A stretch of 64,000 nucleotides of DNA from SHWB01 sp050246875 (GTDB lineage: Bacteria > Pseudomonadota > Alphaproteobacteria > UBA6615), in assembly GCA_050246875.1 (NCBI GenBank), contig JBFWVF010000013.1, forward strand, positions 24,732-88,731, given 5' to 3'. Positions 47,753-56,812 of the stretch are shown one piece after another. The notes below the pieces were generated by a model that did not search any database, was not told the origin of the DNA, and saw nothing but the letters and a program-made list of their open reading frames with translations. The position numbers and the translations under genes were made by a program. Each line of letters opens with the position of its first letter. The first letter of the stretch is position 1.

Positions 47753-50700
47753 CTATGCTCCCGCGACCAGGCGGCCATGGCCCTTGGCGACGTAGTCGGT
47801 GGTGCGCGCGACGGGGGTGCCGCCGGCGTCGAAGAAGCGAATGGTAAAGCCGGCAGCACCCTTGTCGGTGATCGCCCAGCGGTCGCCGGTGGCGAGGTCC
47901 TGGGCGCCGATGCCGATGCCGGCCAGCGCGAGGAAGGGCGGATCGAAGGCCACGGCCAGCCCTTCCTCCGGCACGAGAAGGTCGTCGCCGGCGACGACGC
48001 GGTCCGGCATGTCGATCTCGACCGAGAGAGCTTCCACCACCGGCGTCACGGTTGGCAGTGCCGTCGCCAGCACGGCGCGGAACCTGAACGCCCGGGCGGT
48101 GTGGTCGCCGATGACAAGGCGGCGCCAGTCGGACCACGCGGCTTCCGCGTCCTCCGGATCGTCGGCAGTCGCCTGCATCTCGATCGCCACGGACCACGAC
48201 GAAGGATCGGCGCCCGAGAGGGTCTCGACATTGGCCAGCGTCGGCCAGGACGCCATGACGTTGGCGATGTCCTCGCCATACGCCGACAGGCCCGCGGTGA
48301 GGCGCGAGGTGTATACGGACCCGAGGTCGACGGCGCCGGCGAAGCCGTAGACTCCGTCCGGAGGAAACGCTCCGTCACCTTCCTCCAGGCGGAGCGCGCC
48401 GTCGGCCGCTTCCACGCCGTCCATGTCGCCGGCGAAGGCCGGCGCCTCCTCGACCAGTTCGACGACGTTGAGCCCTTGGACCAGCGCCACGGTGCTGACG
48501 ATGAGCGCGGCGTTGGCGCTCTCCTTCCCCGTCGGCCCGACGGCCTTGATGAGCCAGCTCCCGGCGGTGGCGGGCACCTGCACCGAGGTGGCGGCGATGC
48601 GATCGACCAGCACGACCGCGCTACCCCAACTGGCGCCGTCGGTCTGCGGCGAGTAGCGGATGCGGTAGTGGACGACGCGAAGGTCCGACGACTCGTCCCA
48701 GGCGAGCGTCGCCATGTCGTCGATGACGGTGGCGCCAAAGCCGGTCACATCGGCGGGCGTGCCGGCGACGCTGGCGACGAGGAAGCCCGGCAATTCGGCC
48801 CATGGCGAGGGCCGGCCGGCGGCATCGAGCCCGCGCACGCGGAAGGCCCAGACACCCTCGGCCACATCCAGCAGGTCGACCGAGGTGGTGACCGACGTGC
48901 CGGCCGGCCGGTACTCGGCTTCCGGGGGACGCGCCTGCAACTCGTACAGGATCATGCGCGGATCGGGCGAGGCCGTCCACGACACCGTCACCGCCGAACG
49001 AAGCCCGGGGCCGATCCGGTAGAGGTACTCGATGGCGGAGATGCCGGTCGGGGGAACCAGCCGCCCCGTCGGCAGTGCCGTGAAGGATGGCGGGTCGAGC
49101 ACGAGGCCCTGCTCGATGCGGTCGTACTTCCCCAGGTCGTGGACCAGCGCGGTGACCTCGTAGAGATGCGCTTCCACCTCGCGCACGGCGACCACACGAA
49201 ACAGCCGCGGCGCCACGTCCGAGCCCGTCAGCACCCACATGGCGCCCGGGACGGGCGCTTCCACCGGAACATCGGCCAGGGTGAGGGTTGCGGTCTCGCC
49301 GGCGGGGCTGGTGACGGCGGCGTCGAACAGCGTGCCGTCGGCCTGCACCAGCGACAGGGTGTAACTCTCCCCTGCCCCCAGAACGACGGGTGCGTCGAGG
49401 GTGGCCGTCGATGTGCCGGCATCGAAGCCGGCAAGGCGCCCGCCGAAGCGCACGCCGGCATAAGCCGGGTCGGCGACGGCGACGATGTTGCCGGGCCGCA
49501 GCTGCGCGTGGTCCCAGGCGGCGCGGTAGGTGACGGTCTCGGTTTCGTGCTTCTCGCTGTCGAGCAGCCAGCGCCCGGCGCGCGCCGCCTGGCCGCGCGA
49601 GGTGCAGCCGATGGCCACGACATGCGCCTCGCGGGCACCGAAGCGCTCGATGCCCTCGGCGTCCTCGACGATCTCCGGCGCCGGGCGATAGCCGTCCTCG
49701 GGATCGAACCACGTGACCAGCGCCACGGTGTGGCGGGCTTTCAGGCCCGAGCCGGCATAGTCGAAGCGGCCGTCGACGACATTCGCCGGTGCCGCCAGCG
49801 CCACCGGATCCTCGGGCATGTCGGCGGTGACCACCACCGTGCCCGCCGCCCAGTAGACGATGCCGCGGAAGGAGGAGGCCACCGCCTGGACCAGCGCGTA
49901 GGCGTCCTCGGCGTGGTTGACGACGTAGTTGAAGGTGAAGCGGGGCTCTTCGCCGCCCAAGCCGTCCTCGACCGCCTCGTCGCAATACTGCGCGATGCGG
50001 TAGAGTTCCCACTTGTCGACGGCGTCCTGGTCGAGGCCGAGCCCCCAGCGGGGGTTGGTGAGCAGCCCGTAGAGCACCCAGGCGGGGTTGTTCGTCCAGG
50101 ACTGCTGGAAGGTACCGTCCCAGTCGCCGTCATAGCTCCGCGCGATGGCGTCGTAGTTCGACGGCACGTCGAGGATCAGCAAATCCATCTCGTAGGCACG
50201 GGCCGGCACGCGCCCGCCGAAGGCCTGGGCGTCGACGGCGGGGGCGACCAGGGCGCTGTCGGGATAGACCAGCCGGTTGTCGACGATGGTCACGTAGGCG
50301 GCGAAGAAGGTCTTGTCGGTGACGGTGGCGGCGTCGCTGTCCGGCGTGATGCGCCGCATGCGCACCGTCCATGGCGCTCCACCCGGCGGCAGTGCCACCC
50401 GGTAGGCCCTCTCGTAGGGGCTGACGGTCTTGCCGGTGACGGTGTCATCGACGACTTCGGCAAAACCGCCGCCGTCCGGCTGCACGTCGATGGCGATGCG
50501 CACGGAGGTCGCGCGGATGTCGCCGGTCGCGGTGTCCTGCCGGGTCAGCGCCGGGATGCGCAGGATGATCCGGACGGCATCGAGGTCGGGATCGCTCAGG
50601 GTGCGAGTGACCGGGGCCGCCTGCGTGACCTCGATTCCGACCGCGACGGTCGCCTCGACATCGGCGAAGCCGGGGATCGGCTCCTGGTCGGGCTCGCCGG

Positions 50701-50950
50701 AGCGCGTGCTCCAGGCGACGTTCTGGAAGTTGAAGCTGCCGTCCTCGTTCTGCAGCGGAGTGTCGTCAAAGAATATCGACTTCGCCCCGTCGACCAGTCC
50801 GACGACCGGGCCCTCGGAGACGAGGTCGACGACGCGGGCGGTCGCCCGGGAACGCAGGGTATTGGGGTCTTCGACCGGCACGCGGCCGGTGGTGGCGCTC
50901 CCGCCGCCCTTGCCGCCACCGCCACCGCGACCGGCAAGGACGAGGGTCAT
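47753..50950 (-). CDS. Tail tip / host-specificity protein, lambda gpJ-like
   Basis: A 1065-residue central tail-tip protein determining receptor contact. The N-terminus is Gly-rich (GRGGGGGKGGG). Conserved gpJ parts follow: LRSRATARVVDLVSEGPVVGLVDGAKSIFFDDTPL, SWTNNPAWVLYGLLTNPRWGLG, and RGQAARAGRWLLDSEKHETETVTYRAAWDHAQLRPGNIVAVADP. Fibronectin-like modules fill the second half (DPRMILYELQAR, DLRVVHYRIRYSPQTDG). It follows gpI with a one-base overlap. The C-terminus should carry the receptor-specific part. Confidence 0.93.
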   Translation of the reverse strand: MTLVLAGRGGGGGKGGGSATTGRVPVEDPNTLRSRATARVVDLVSEGPVVGLVDGAKSIFFDDTPLQNEDGSFNFQNVAWSTRSGEPDQEPIPGFADVEATVAVGIEVTQAAPVTRTLSDPDLDAVRIILRIPALTRQDTATGDIRATSVRIAIDVQPDGGGFAEVVDDTVTGKTVSPYERAYRVALPPGGAPWTVRMRRITPDSDAATVTDKTFFAAYVTIVDNRLVYPDSALVAPAVDAQAFGGRVPARAYEMDLLILDVPSNYDAIARSYDGDWDGTFQQSWTNNPAWVLYGLLTNPRWGLGLDQDAVDKWELYRIAQYCDEAVEDGLGGEEPRFTFNYVVNHAEDAYALVQAVASSFRGIVYWAAGTVVVTADMPEDPVALAAPANVVDGRFDYAGSGLKARHTVALVTWFDPEDGYRPAPEIVEDAEGIERFGAREAHVVAIGCTSRGQAARAGRWLLDSEKHETETVTYRAAWDHAQLRPGNIVAVADPAYAGVRFGGRLAGFDAGTSTATLDAPVVLGAGESYTLSLVQADGTLFDAAVTSPAGETATLTLADVPVEAPVPGAMWVLTGSDVAPRLFRVVAVREVEAHLYEVTALVHDLGKYDRIEQGLVLDPPSFTALPTGRLVPPTGISAIEYLYRIGPGLRSAVTVSWTASPDPRMILYELQARPPEAEYRPAGTSVTTSVDLLDVAEGVWAFRVRGLDAAGRPSPWAELPGFLVASVAGTPADVTGFGATVIDDMATLAWDESSDLRVVHYRIRYSPQTDGASWGSAVVLVDRIAATSVQVPATAGSWLIKAVGPTGKESANAALIVSTVALVQGLNVVELVEEAPAFAGDMDGVEAADGALRLEEGDGAFPPDGVYGFAGAVDLGSVYTSRLTAGLSAYGEDIANVMASWPTLANVETLSGADPSSWSVAIEMQATADDPEDAEAAWSDWRRLVIGDHTARAFRFRAVLATALPTVTPVVEALSVEIDMPDRVVAGDDLLVPEEGLAVAFDPPFLALAGIGIGAQDLATGDRWAITDKGAAGFTIRFFDAGGTPVARTTDYVAKGHGRLVAGA

Positions 50951-51606
50951 CAGATCTGCTCCACCGCCAGCCCTGCCGAGACGACGACGCTGCCGACGCG
51001 GAAGCGCCCGAAGCCGAGCGGCACCGGCCCACCCTGCTCGCTGGTGTTGAGGCTGCCGTTGAAGAGGAAGGAGGGCCGCGCCTCGGGCCGCTCGCGCAGC
51101 GCATAGTCCGACACGCGCGGTAGCGGCGACAGCATCTGCGAGACGCCGGCCAGCGCCATGGCGACGCCGACACCGGCGATATTGCCCCAGGTCACCGAAG
51201 TGCCGAAGGCGGTGAAGGCCTCAGCGGCGAGCCCGCTCGCAGCCGCTCCCTCCAGTCCGCCGGCCGCCAGCGGGGCCGCCGGGGCTGCCCATACGGCGAG
51301 ACCGATGATGGCGGCACCGAGAATGATCTTGCCGGTGCCGCGCCCGCCGGCGCCGGCCAGCACCGGGACGACATGCAGGTCGCAGGTACCCAGCCGCAGG
51401 CCGAGCGTCTCGCCGTCGAGATCGATGCCGCCGTAGAGATCGCCGCGCACGATGCGGAAGGCGCCGTCCGACACCGCCTGCCGGAACCCCGGCCGCAGCA
51501 CGGCGAGTGCCCGGAAGGCCTCGACGGGCGTGGCCACGGCAATCCGGTGGCGCGCGCCGAAGCGGCCGGCGAGCGCGCCATGGAGGTGCACGGTGCGAAG
51601 GGTCAT
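50950..51606 (-). CDS. Tail assembly protein, lambda gpI-like
   Basis: A 218-residue protein matching lambda tail assembly protein I: TVHLHGALAGRFGARHRIAV at the start, LHVVPVLAGAG, hydrophobic Gly/Ala-rich middle segments (IILGAAIIGLAVWAAP, GVGVAMALAGVSQMLSPLP) and FLFNGSLNTSEQGGPVPLGFGRFRVGSVVVSAGL. Four-base overlap with the K gene upstream and coupling to J downstream. It acts in initiation of tail-tip assembly and is not part of the virion in lambda. Confidence 0.9.
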   Translation of the reverse strand: MTLRTVHLHGALAGRFGARHRIAVATPVEAFRALAVLRPGFRQAVSDGAFRIVRGDLYGGIDLDGETLGLRLGTCDLHVVPVLAGAGGRGTGKIILGAAIIGLAVWAAPAAPLAAGGLEGAAASGLAAEAFTAFGTSVTWGNIAGVGVAMALAGVSQMLSPLPRVSDYALRERPEARPSFLFNGSLNTSEQGGPVPLGFGRFRVGSVVVSAGLAVEQI

Positions 51607-52298
51607 GGGGCGTGGCGAAGCCAGTGGGTAACGAATTTGCGCCAGCCGCCGAGCGGCTCGCGGCGCGACAGGCGGCGTTCGAGGTGGTGCAGGATGAGTC
51701 CGTGCCCGAGCCAGATGCCGCCATGGTGCGGCACGCGCCCGCGCAGCGCCCCGAGGAACACGTCGCCGGGCTCGTGCGCGGCTCCGGCCGGCAGCTGGAC
51801 AAAACCCGCACGCGGGAAGCCGTCACGATAGAGATCGCCGCCGGCAAGCCACCAGTCAGGGTCGCGCGGGAAGTCGGGCAGCAGGATGTCGCGTTCGAGC
51901 CGGTACCAGTCACGGATGAGGCTGTAGCAATCGGTCACGCCATGACGGAACGGCCGACCGACGAGCGGCGGCGTCTGCACGCCGTCGCCCCACCAGAACG
52001 GTGACGCGGCTGTCCGGCCATCGGTGACAACGATGCCCCACGGCACGGCGCTGGCGATCTGTCCGCGCATGTCGGCGGCGGACGGCCAGTCGGAGCCGTC
52101 GGTGTGGCTGTGCAGCACCGCCTCGACCGGTCCGTGCTCGATCCACGCCGAGGGCGGCATGACGAAGCCGGCGCACGGCTCGTCGGCGGAGTTGGTCACG
52201 GGGATGTAGCGTCCACCGACAACGACGCCGCAGGATTCGTGCGGGTGCTCCGCCAGCGCGTGCGCCCGCGCGGCGTCGGTCACCCCGGTGCCGAGCAT
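51603..52298 (-). CDS. Tail assembly protein with JAB and NlpC/P60 domains, lambda gpK-like
   Basis: About 231 residues in two domains. An N-terminal JAMM metalloprotease fold has the HSHTDGSDWPSAAD motif (H-x-H-x7-S-x2-D) and ESCGVVVGG. A C-terminal NlpC/P60 cysteine peptidase domain has Cys in GVTDCYSLIRDWY and His in VPHHGGIWLG. Lambda gpK combines the same domains and is needed for tail-tip assembly, perhaps cutting peptidoglycan. ATG 52298 follows a GTG at 52301; both overlap the L stop. Confidence 0.92.
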   Translation of the reverse strand: MLGTGVTDAARAHALAEHPHESCGVVVGGRYIPVTNSADEPCAGFVMPPSAWIEHGPVEAVLHSHTDGSDWPSAADMRGQIASAVPWGIVVTDGRTAASPFWWGDGVQTPPLVGRPFRHGVTDCYSLIRDWYRLERDILLPDFPRDPDWWLAGGDLYRDGFPRAGFVQLPAGAAHEPGDVFLGALRGRVPHHGGIWLGHGLILHHLERRLSRREPLGGWRKFVTHWLRHAP

Positions 52299-53008
52299 CA
52301 CACGCGCGTTCGCGCCACACCGGGGAAAGCCCGCGTCGGCAGCGGCGCCGCGCCGAAGCGCAGGCGGCAGTCGGACAGCCGCTTGCCGCAGGCATCCGCC
52401 GCCGGATCGGCCGTGGCATTACCCTGCCGGTCGAACATCGCCGCCCCTGCGAACGGACACGTTGACTGCTGGTAGTCAAACGATGCCTCGCCGGCATCCC
52501 AGCGGCGATAGCGATGCCCGCAGTAGCCGCGCAGCACCTGCCGGCCCGGCAGCTTCCGGCCCTGCTGGTCCATCGCCGCGGCCAGCTCGAACTCTACGTA
52601 CACCTTGTTCTGCGCCACCTTCCGCTCGACGACATAGATGTCGGGCTGCAGATGCGCGTCGGGATCGGGTTCGGCGCCGTTGTCGAGATAGCGCTCGAAG
52701 GTGCGCCAGCGCGTCACCCTTGCGCCCAGCAGGTCGGCGAACTCGACGATCGCGGCGGAGAAGACGCGGTTGACGTTGGAGATGCGCAGGCGCGGTCTGG
52801 GCAGCGCGCCCTTGCCCGACCACTCGAAGCCGTCAGCATCGAACTCGGCCGGCACATATGTCTGGGCGCGCCACTGAACGGCCACGCCGCCGGCATCGAC
52901 GTTGTTGGTGAAGCGCAAGACCTCGCCGCCGAGCGGGGCGAGGTCGAGGTCGAACAGGACGACGAGGCGCCCGACGCTCGGCGCCTGGACACTCGCAGGA
53001 AATGGCAT
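52298..53008 (-). CDS. Minor tail protein, lambda gpL-like
   Basis: A 236-residue protein of the BR0599/gpL family: SVGRLVVLFDLDLAPLGGEVLRFTN at the start and RISNVNRVFSAAIVEFADLLGARVTRWRTFERYLD. The four cysteines of the C-terminal part, C163 (GYCGHRY), C184 (QSTCPF), C207 and C214 (ACGKRLSDC), are arranged as in lambda gpL, which binds a [4Fe-4S] cluster. It follows the receiver-domain gene after 48 bp. The Fe-S supply could come from the host operon at 5-14 kb. Confidence 0.92.
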   Translation of the reverse strand: MPFPASVQAPSVGRLVVLFDLDLAPLGGEVLRFTNNVDAGGVAVQWRAQTYVPAEFDADGFEWSGKGALPRPRLRISNVNRVFSAAIVEFADLLGARVTRWRTFERYLDNGAEPDPDAHLQPDIYVVERKVAQNKVYVEFELAAAMDQQGRKLPGRQVLRGYCGHRYRRWDAGEASFDYQQSTCPFAGAAMFDRQGNATADPAADACGKRLSDCRLRFGAAPLPTRAFPGVARTRV

Positions 53009-53056
53009 GAATTGGTCCTGAAGCGATCGCGCAGGCGGCCCGCCGGACGCGTTCGG

Positions 53057-53434
53057 CTAGTCGCGTCGGCGCACGGCTGCGGCGAGCCACGCGAGGAGCC
53101 CGTCGAGGCTGATCGGTTTCCTCAGCAAGGGAATATGGCGGTACTGCTGAGGTAGCTCGCCGAAATAGGCCGAGGCAAAGATCACCGGTGTTCCCGAGGC
53201 GACGAGCTCGTCGACCACCGGGAGCACTGTCCCGCCCCCCAAATGGATGTCCAGTACAGCGGCGTTGAAGCGCATGGACCGGACAGCCTCGACGGCGCAG
53301 TCCACACCGCCGGCCGGCACGATCGAATAGCCCTCCCGCGCCAGGATATCGCCGAGCAGATCGAGGATGATCGGTTCGTCTTCAACCACCAGAATAGCGG
53401 GCCGGATCACGGTATCCTCTACTGCCACTGACAT
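53057..53434 (-). CDS. Stand-alone response-regulator receiver domain inside the tail operon
   Basis: A 125-residue CheY-like protein with no output domain. All receiver residues are present: acidic pair E18-D19 (LVVEDEP), phosphoacceptor D62 (VLDIHLGG), S88 in IFASAY and K106 in LLRKPI. It lies between the gpM-like and gpL-like genes, 48 bp before gpL, in the same orientation. It is not a lambda structural gene. It may be a cargo gene modulating a host phosphorelay. The region 53435-53622 before it shows no other gene that I can support. Confidence 0.88.
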   Translation of the reverse strand: MSVAVEDTVIRPAILVVEDEPIILDLLGDILAREGYSIVPAGGVDCAVEAVRSMRFNAAVLDIHLGGGTVLPVVDELVASGTPVIFASAYFGELPQQYRHIPLLRKPISLDGLLAWLAAAVRRRD

Positions 53435-53622
53435 GCACCAGTACAGCGACTGTCAGCCTAGACGAGCCGGCTTCCTTGCGCCACGTCACGTCAGTTGCAG
53501 ATCACATACTCGTGATCCGCGTTCTGTCTGCAAGCAGCGCCGCGGAGCAGCGCGCGAAAACCTGGCAGCCATTTCGTGCCGCAGTCGTTGTGCGGAAAGG
53601 CCGTCCGCACGCTGAGCGTCAC

Positions 53623-53976
53623 TCATTCCAGATCGCGCGCTTCTTCCAGCGTCGCAGTCATGCTGGCGCGTGAACCACCCGCCCTTTGCGGCGCCCGTGA
53701 CCAGGCCTCGCAGGTCCATAGTCGCGCCTCGTCCTCGCCCGGCGCCGTCCACGAGAAGGACTCATGCCCGCCACGCGCCGTGAGGAACCCGTCGATGTAG
53801 TCGGCCTCTTCCGGTGCGAGCGCATTCCACACCACAGACCAGCTGCTGATCACGCAGTTCAGCCCGTCGCCGGCACGCTGGCTGTAGCCGTCCCCGAAGC
53901 CCGCCCGCAGCACGCGTGCGCGCGTCGTCCGGGCGGTCGTGTACGACGGCGCGCGAGGCGCGAAGGTTTCGGTCAC
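53623..53976 (-). CDS. Minor tail protein, lambda gpM-like
   Basis: A 117-residue protein with the phage minor-tail pattern: TRARVLRAGFGDGYSQRAGDGLNCVISSWSVVWNALAPEEADYIDGFLTARGGHESFSW, and a C-terminal CEAWSRAPQRAGGSRASMTATLEEA. The GTG at 53976 overlaps the tape-measure stop (GTGA). It sits exactly where gpM lies in lambda, after H. An open frame of 21 more codons upstream is not homologous. Confidence 0.85.
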   Translation of the reverse strand: MTETFAPRAPSYTTARTTRARVLRAGFGDGYSQRAGDGLNCVISSWSVVWNALAPEEADYIDGFLTARGGHESFSWTAPGEDEARLWTCEAWSRAPQRAGGSRASMTATLEEARDLE

Positions 53977-56351
53977 GCAACGATGCCGCCGCCGAGCAGA
54001 TTGCCCGGGCGCTGCTGCTCGACCAGTTCCTCGGCCCACAGCGCGCGCAGCTCGCGCTTCACCTCGCGGCTAATCTGCACGGCCAGCGCCATGTCCGTTT
54101 CGGCTCCTGCGCGCTGCCCGGCATTCACAGTGACACTGATATTGGCGACGAAGCTGTTGCCGCCGCCGCCCGCAGCCAGCACCCCAAGGCGACCATCGCG
54201 CAGGCGCGAGAGCGGCATCACAGCCTCGGGCCCGGCCTCGCCCATCACGCCAGAGCGGCCGGCGTCGAGCGGGAACAGCGTCGGGCGATCGATCACGCCG
54301 CCGCGCGCAAACGGGATCGGGCGGCCGGCATCGAAGGCGTTGCCCTTCGCACTGAACAGGGTGTCGAGGAAGCCGCCGCCCTCGGCGCCGCCGAAGGCCC
54401 AGGCGAACGCGGGGCCGGTGATCCAGCGCCGCGTGGCGATCCGGGCGAGGTCCTGCAGGAGGCCAGCGAGCACCTCGCGCGCCTGCGCGCCCTTGACGAT
54501 CATGTCCTCGGCGGTGCTGGAGAAGGTCAGGCCGAGCGCGCGCATTGCTTCCGCGCCGCGCCGGCCTTCGTCGGTCGCCGCCCGCAATGTCTGCCCGGCA
54601 CGTTTCAGGCCACGATCGTATGTCTCGGCATCGATGGCGCCGGCGGCGTGCAGCTCGTTGAGCCGCTCGACCTCGTCGGCATGCACCTCGGTCGCCGTGC
54701 GCAGCATCTCCTTGAGCCGCGTGCCCTCGCCCACGAGCGCGTCCTCACGCTCGAGGGCGGCGTTGAAATCCTCCACCCGTTGCTTCGCATCGAGAAACGC
54801 CGTGGCCAGCGCCTCGACCTGCTGGCGTTGCACCTCCGGCGCGTCGGCCGCCAGTCGGGACAGCTGCGCATCGACAAAAGCCTGCCGCTCATCAAGCACG
54901 CCGGCGATCTGACGCTTCAGGTCGTCGACGATCTTCGCATTGGCTGCGGCAAGCCGCTCCGAGGCCTCGCGGGCGGGCTTTTCGATGGCGTCGATCTGGC
55001 GGCGGGCGCGATCTTCGGCCGCCGCGATGCCCCGGTCGACATCGTCGTCGGGGGCACCCTGCGTGCGCAGACCTTCCAGCCGCGCGCGCTCGGCCTCGAG
55101 TTCGGCCCGCACCTTCGCGATCCGCTCGGCCGGCTCCGTCCGCAGCTTGTCGAGGTCCTTCTCGATGGCGGTCATGGCCGTGGTCACGGCCTCGCGGGCG
55201 CGCTCGCGGGCCGCGTCCGCCTGCCCGGCCGCAGCCGCGGCCCGCTCGCCCTCGACCGTCGCCATGGCCCCGCGGCTTTCGGCGATGATGGCGTCGCGGC
55301 GGGCCTCCAGCCGGGCAATGTCCTGCTCGATCAGCGCCTGCGTGCGCGCTCCGGCACCGGAAGCGCGGTTGATCTCCAGCCGTTCGCGCGCCTCGGCGAT
55401 CTCGCGGTCGAAGGCGACCACCCTTTCTCCGGCCGACGGACCGGCAATCTGTTGCGTGCGGGCTTCAAGCCCGCCGGCCAGGCGCCCCATGACCCACCCG
55501 GCGGAAGAGGCAATGCCGGGGGTCCTGCCGATCTCCTTCAGCATGTTCGACCAGGCATCCGACAGGCGGTTCGCGGCGCCCGTCAGGCCCGACGCTTCCC
55601 GCTCGGCCGTGCCGCCAACCTGTCGCTCCAGCGTGTCGAGGATGATGCGCTGGGCTTCGGCGGTGCGGCCGGTCTCGACGAGATCCGTAATGACGCGCCG
55701 CTGCGCCTCGCTGAACGACACGCCCGAGCGACGCAGGGCCGTCAGGCCCGTCGTCGGCTCCTCCAGCGCCTTCGCCACCTGCTGCACGGCGCTGCGCAGG
55801 TCGGTGCGCATCACCGTTGCGAGGTCCTGCGAAAGAGTGATCGCGCGCGTGAAGGATTCGCCCTGGACGGAGCGGAAGGTCGCGAGGATTGCCGAAGCTT
55901 CGCCGACCTCCTCGGCCGTGGCCAGCGTCGCCGCCTCGCGCGCTTCGGCGAAGGCTTCGAGCTCGCGTCGCGTCAGCCCGGCTGCCCGCCCCGTGGCGGT
56001 CAGCACGGCATCGAGGCGGCTGAAGACCCGCTCCTGCTCCTCGGCATCCATGACGCCGCGCACGAGGGCAACGCTCACGGCGCCGATACCGGCCGCAGCA
56101 GCCAGCCCGGCCGGTCCCAGCGCCGTCATGGCCGAGCCGACCGGCCCGAGACGCCCGGCCCAGCCGCCGAGCGACCCCTGAATTGCCCGGCTGCCAGCAT
56201 CGAGCGCGTGCAGACCGGCGGAGGCCGGCTTGCTCGCGCGCTCGATGCGCGCCAGCGCCTCCGAGCCGGCGCGGCCGACCTCGGTCAGCGTCGCCTTCAC
56301 CTGCTCGCCGCCCTGCGCCGACAGGCGGACGGCGACATTGCGTTCGCTCAT
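53973..56351 (-). CDS. Tape measure protein, lambda gpH-like
   Basis: A 792-residue tail-length protein. The start is MSERNVAVRLSAQGGEQVKATLTEVG, followed by a tape-measure N-terminal domain with PVGSAMTALGPAGLAAAAGIG. Long helical coiled-coil segments with Glu/Ala/Arg heptads cover residues about 330-560, and the C-terminus contains VMPLSRLRDGRLGVLAAGGGGNSFVANISVTVNAG. ATG at 56351 is preceded by GAGG; a TTG two codons upstream is unlikely. Its length should set a tail of moderate length. Confidence 0.9.
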   Translation of the reverse strand: MSERNVAVRLSAQGGEQVKATLTEVGRAGSEALARIERASKPASAGLHALDAGSRAIQGSLGGWAGRLGPVGSAMTALGPAGLAAAAGIGAVSVALVRGVMDAEEQERVFSRLDAVLTATGRAAGLTRRELEAFAEAREAATLATAEEVGEASAILATFRSVQGESFTRAITLSQDLATVMRTDLRSAVQQVAKALEEPTTGLTALRRSGVSFSEAQRRVITDLVETGRTAEAQRIILDTLERQVGGTAEREASGLTGAANRLSDAWSNMLKEIGRTPGIASSAGWVMGRLAGGLEARTQQIAGPSAGERVVAFDREIAEARERLEINRASGAGARTQALIEQDIARLEARRDAIIAESRGAMATVEGERAAAAAGQADAARERAREAVTTAMTAIEKDLDKLRTEPAERIAKVRAELEAERARLEGLRTQGAPDDDVDRGIAAAEDRARRQIDAIEKPAREASERLAAANAKIVDDLKRQIAGVLDERQAFVDAQLSRLAADAPEVQRQQVEALATAFLDAKQRVEDFNAALEREDALVGEGTRLKEMLRTATEVHADEVERLNELHAAGAIDAETYDRGLKRAGQTLRAATDEGRRGAEAMRALGLTFSSTAEDMIVKGAQAREVLAGLLQDLARIATRRWITGPAFAWAFGGAEGGGFLDTLFSAKGNAFDAGRPIPFARGGVIDRPTLFPLDAGRSGVMGEAGPEAVMPLSRLRDGRLGVLAAGGGGNSFVANISVTVNAGQRAGAETDMALAVQISREVKRELRALWAEELVEQQRPGNLLGGGIVA

Positions 56352-56431
56352 CGGCAATCCTCGCTGTCGCCGGTATGGTGGCGGAACCGCGGGAGCGGGA
56401 ATGTGCTCGGGTTTTGCCGCGGGGTGCCGGC

Positions 56432-56812
56432 TTGAAGACTCGTCTGAAGACCTGGGCGCACGTCGTCAGGCGGGACGTGCACGCGCTGTATCTCGCCGGC
56501 CGCGATCCACGCGTGCCCTGGTACGCGAAGGCGCTGGCCATCGCGGTTGCGGCCTACGCGCTGTCGCCGATCGACCTCATTCCGGATTTCATTCCGGTGC
56601 TGGGCTATCTCGACGATGTCATCCTGATTCCGCTCGGCATCCTGCTCGTCGTGCGCCTGATCCCGCCGGCGATCATGGCCGAACATCGCGCCACGGCCAC
56701 GGCGGCACAGCAGCGTCCGGTGAGCCGCACAGCGGCGATCGTCATCGTGTTGGTCTGGGTCGCCGCCATCGGGCTGGCGGCCTGGCTGGCATGGCGCTAC
56801 TTCGGCAGATGA
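56432..56812 (+). CDS. DUF1232 membrane protein (opposite-strand cargo)
   Basis: About 126 residues. The DUF1232/YkvA core is VPWYAKALAIAVAAYALSPIDLIPDFIPVLGYLDDVILIPLGILLVVRLIPP, followed by a C-terminal transmembrane helix (AAIVIVLVWVAAIGLAAWLAW). There is no ATG near the conserved part; a TTG at 56432 after GGGGTGCCGGC is the best start. It is the only plus-strand gene between the tape measure and chaperone genes, and its end overlaps the end of the GT gene by 16 bases in convergent orientation. It is probably a moron gene. Confidence 0.72.
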   Translation: MKTRLKTWAHVVRRDVHALYLAGRDPRVPWYAKALAIAVAAYALSPIDLIPDFIPVLGYLDDVILIPLGILLVVRLIPPAIMAEHRATATAAQQRPVSRTAAIVIVLVWVAAIGLAAWLAWRYFGR

